This document shows, piece by piece, positions 62,875-64,000 of a stretch of 64,000 bases of DNA. The stretch lies in assembly GCA_910584205.1 (NCBI GenBank), contig CAJUAA010000008.1, positions 1 through 64,000 on the forward strand, written 5' to 3'. Each line of letters opens with the position of its first letter. The first letter of the stretch is position 1. The position numbers and the translations under genes are program-made. This DNA comes from an uncultured Lachnospiraceae bacterium (GTDB taxonomy: Bacteria; Bacillota; Clostridia; Lachnospirales; Lachnospiraceae). The notes beneath the pieces are model-generated. The model ran no database searches. It was not told where the DNA came from and saw only the letters and a program-made list of their open reading frames with translations.

Positions 62875-63910
62875 ATGTTAACACCAAAACAGAACATGCT
62901 CGAGGTGATCCGGGGAGGAAATCCCGACCGGTTCGTGAATCAGTACGAAGCGGTACAGCTTCTGTTCCACCCGTTCATGTTCGCAAGCCCGCTGCTGCAG
63001 CCGGGGCAGGAGAACGTGAAAAACGCATGGGGCGTCACCAACACCTTCCCCAAGGGAGTCCCCGGGGCATTCCCGATACATACCCCGGACAAGATCGTCG
63101 TACAGGATATTGAAAACTGGCGGGATTACGTCCATGCCCCCCTCTCTGAAATTTACACAGGATCAGTGGGATATGGTAAAGGCGCAGTATGACGCTGTGG
63201 ACGGCGACCAGGCCTTCAAGGCGGCTTTTGTAGCGCCGGGCCTTTTCGAACAGACGCACCATCTCTGCGAGATCACCAACGCCCTCATGTACTACATCAC
63301 CGACGAAGACGAGATGCACGACCTGATCAAATACCTGACCGAGTGGGAGTTGGAGCTGGCGGAGGGCATCTGTTCCAATCTTCATCCGGACGCGCTGTTC
63401 CATCATGACGACTGGGGCGGACTGGACAGCACCTTCATGAGCCCGGCCATGTTCGACGACTTCCTGCTGGAGCCCTACAAGGAGATCTACGGCTATTACC
63501 GCAGCCACGGCGTGGAGCTGATCATCCACCACTCCGACAGCTATGCGGCAACGCTGGTTCCGTCCATGATCGAGATGGGCATCGACGTATGGCAGGGATG
63601 CATGGCGACAAACAACCTTCCGGAACTGATCCAGAAGTACGGCGGAAAGATCAGCTTTATGGGCGGCATTGAAAACAGAGCCGTGGATTTCGAAGGCTGG
63701 ACCGATGAGAACTGTGAAAAAGTCGTCCGTCAGATCTGCGGAGAATGCGGAAACAAATATTTCATCCCGTGTATCGCACAGGGCGGCCCTGGCTCCGTAT
63801 ATCCGGGCGTCTATATGTCTCTGGCAAACGCCATCGACAGGCTGAACGAAGAGCAGTACGGGATCAAAGCGGAAGAGTCCACCAGGCTTCCGTGGCAGAT
63901 CCTTTTCTGA
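62875..63910 (+). pseudogene. Uroporphyrinogen-decarboxylase-family methyltransferase gene with a one-base shift
   Basis: The two pieces make a 344-residue UroD-family protein of the corrinoid methyltransferase type (MtaA-like), not a haem enzyme: NMLEVIRGGNPDRFVNQYEAV at the N-terminus, then DALFHHDDWGGLDSTFMSP, IIHHSDSYAATLVPSMIEMGIDVWQGCM, ISFMGGIENR and FIPCIAQGGPGSVYPGVY. Reading shifts at a run of six C (63137-63142); five would keep ...YVHAPSLKFTQ in frame. Ribosome site GGAGG precedes ATG 62875. A possible corrinoid-pathway gene begins right after. Confidence 0.78.
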
Positions 63911-63981
63911 TAAAACAAAGATTGTCTGCATCAGCCGATGCGGTATGTTTTTTTACTTAAACTGGCCAGGAGGTATTTCCC

Positions 63982-64000
63982 ATGATCATTATTGGAGAAA
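63982..64000 (+). CDS. Start of a probable methyltetrahydrofolate/corrinoid methyltransferase (partial)
   Basis: CCAGGAGG precedes an ATG at 63982 that opens MIIIGE before the window ends. This N-terminus is typical of pterin-dependent methyltetrahydrofolate:corrinoid methyltransferases (MIIIGEKIN-type starts), which would fit the adjacent UroD-family methyltransferase. Six codons are too few for certainty. Confidence 0.4.

Overview
The window looks like chromosomal DNA of a spore-forming anaerobe of the class Clostridia, most likely a Lachnospiraceae-type gut bacterium. The inference rests on spoVG, spoVT, a SleB-type cortex/wall hydrolase, a GlgC/GlgD pair, several cell-surface lipoprotein foldases, AGGAGG-type ribosome sites, moderately high GC in coding regions and AT-rich promoters. 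No phage, IS element or CRISPR array was seen.

Layout. 0.2-7.8 kb (minus): lysS, greA, an unknown gene, dusB, a DUF1292-like gene, birA, a small membrane gene and argF, then an SPFH/NfeD membrane pair. 8-18.1 kb: SleB-like hydrolase, SpoU methyltransferase, pfkA, dnaE, an HPr/Crh-like protein, a CvfB-like S1 protein, acyl-ACP thioesterase, a 45-residue membrane protein, an XRE regulator and MgtC. 18.2-28.8 kb: a complete-looking oxidative inositol module of the kind described in Thermotoga maritima (ABC importer, IolG, IolM, UxaE, IolN; divergently IolO and a LacI regulator). The divergent promoters each carry an AAACGTTT-centred operator. 28.9-35.4 kb: a five-gene operon with archaeal-type GAPDH, archaeal-type PGK, a LarA-family nickel racemase/epimerase and a two-subunit transketolase, divergent from a DeoR regulator. 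Its substrate is not known to me and it is the best candidate for an undescribed pathway.

35.4-48.8 kb (minus): tRNA-Gln(CTG), a structured intergenic region with a possible small RNA, spoVT, then the pth-mfd-foldase-foldase-GH25-pncB operon, spoVG and glgC-glgD. 49-56.2 kb (plus): murC, a DnaA-box cluster, a DnaD-like and a DnaC/DnaI-like replication gene, a PRPP-synthetase-like gene, and an ATP-grasp/esterase pair. 56.2-64 kb: an ArsC/Spx-like gene, a cyclophilin lipoprotein, small membrane proteins, fba, a trigger-factor-like lipoprotein, and the start of a corrinoid methyl-transfer locus.

Three genes in the last 6 kb (58.1-58.8, 58.8-59.7 and 62.9-63.9 kb) are each interrupted by a one-base shift in or near a homopolymer. 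Real decay, phase variation or sequence error could all explain this; one shift lies exactly on a canonical -1 frameshift heptamer.
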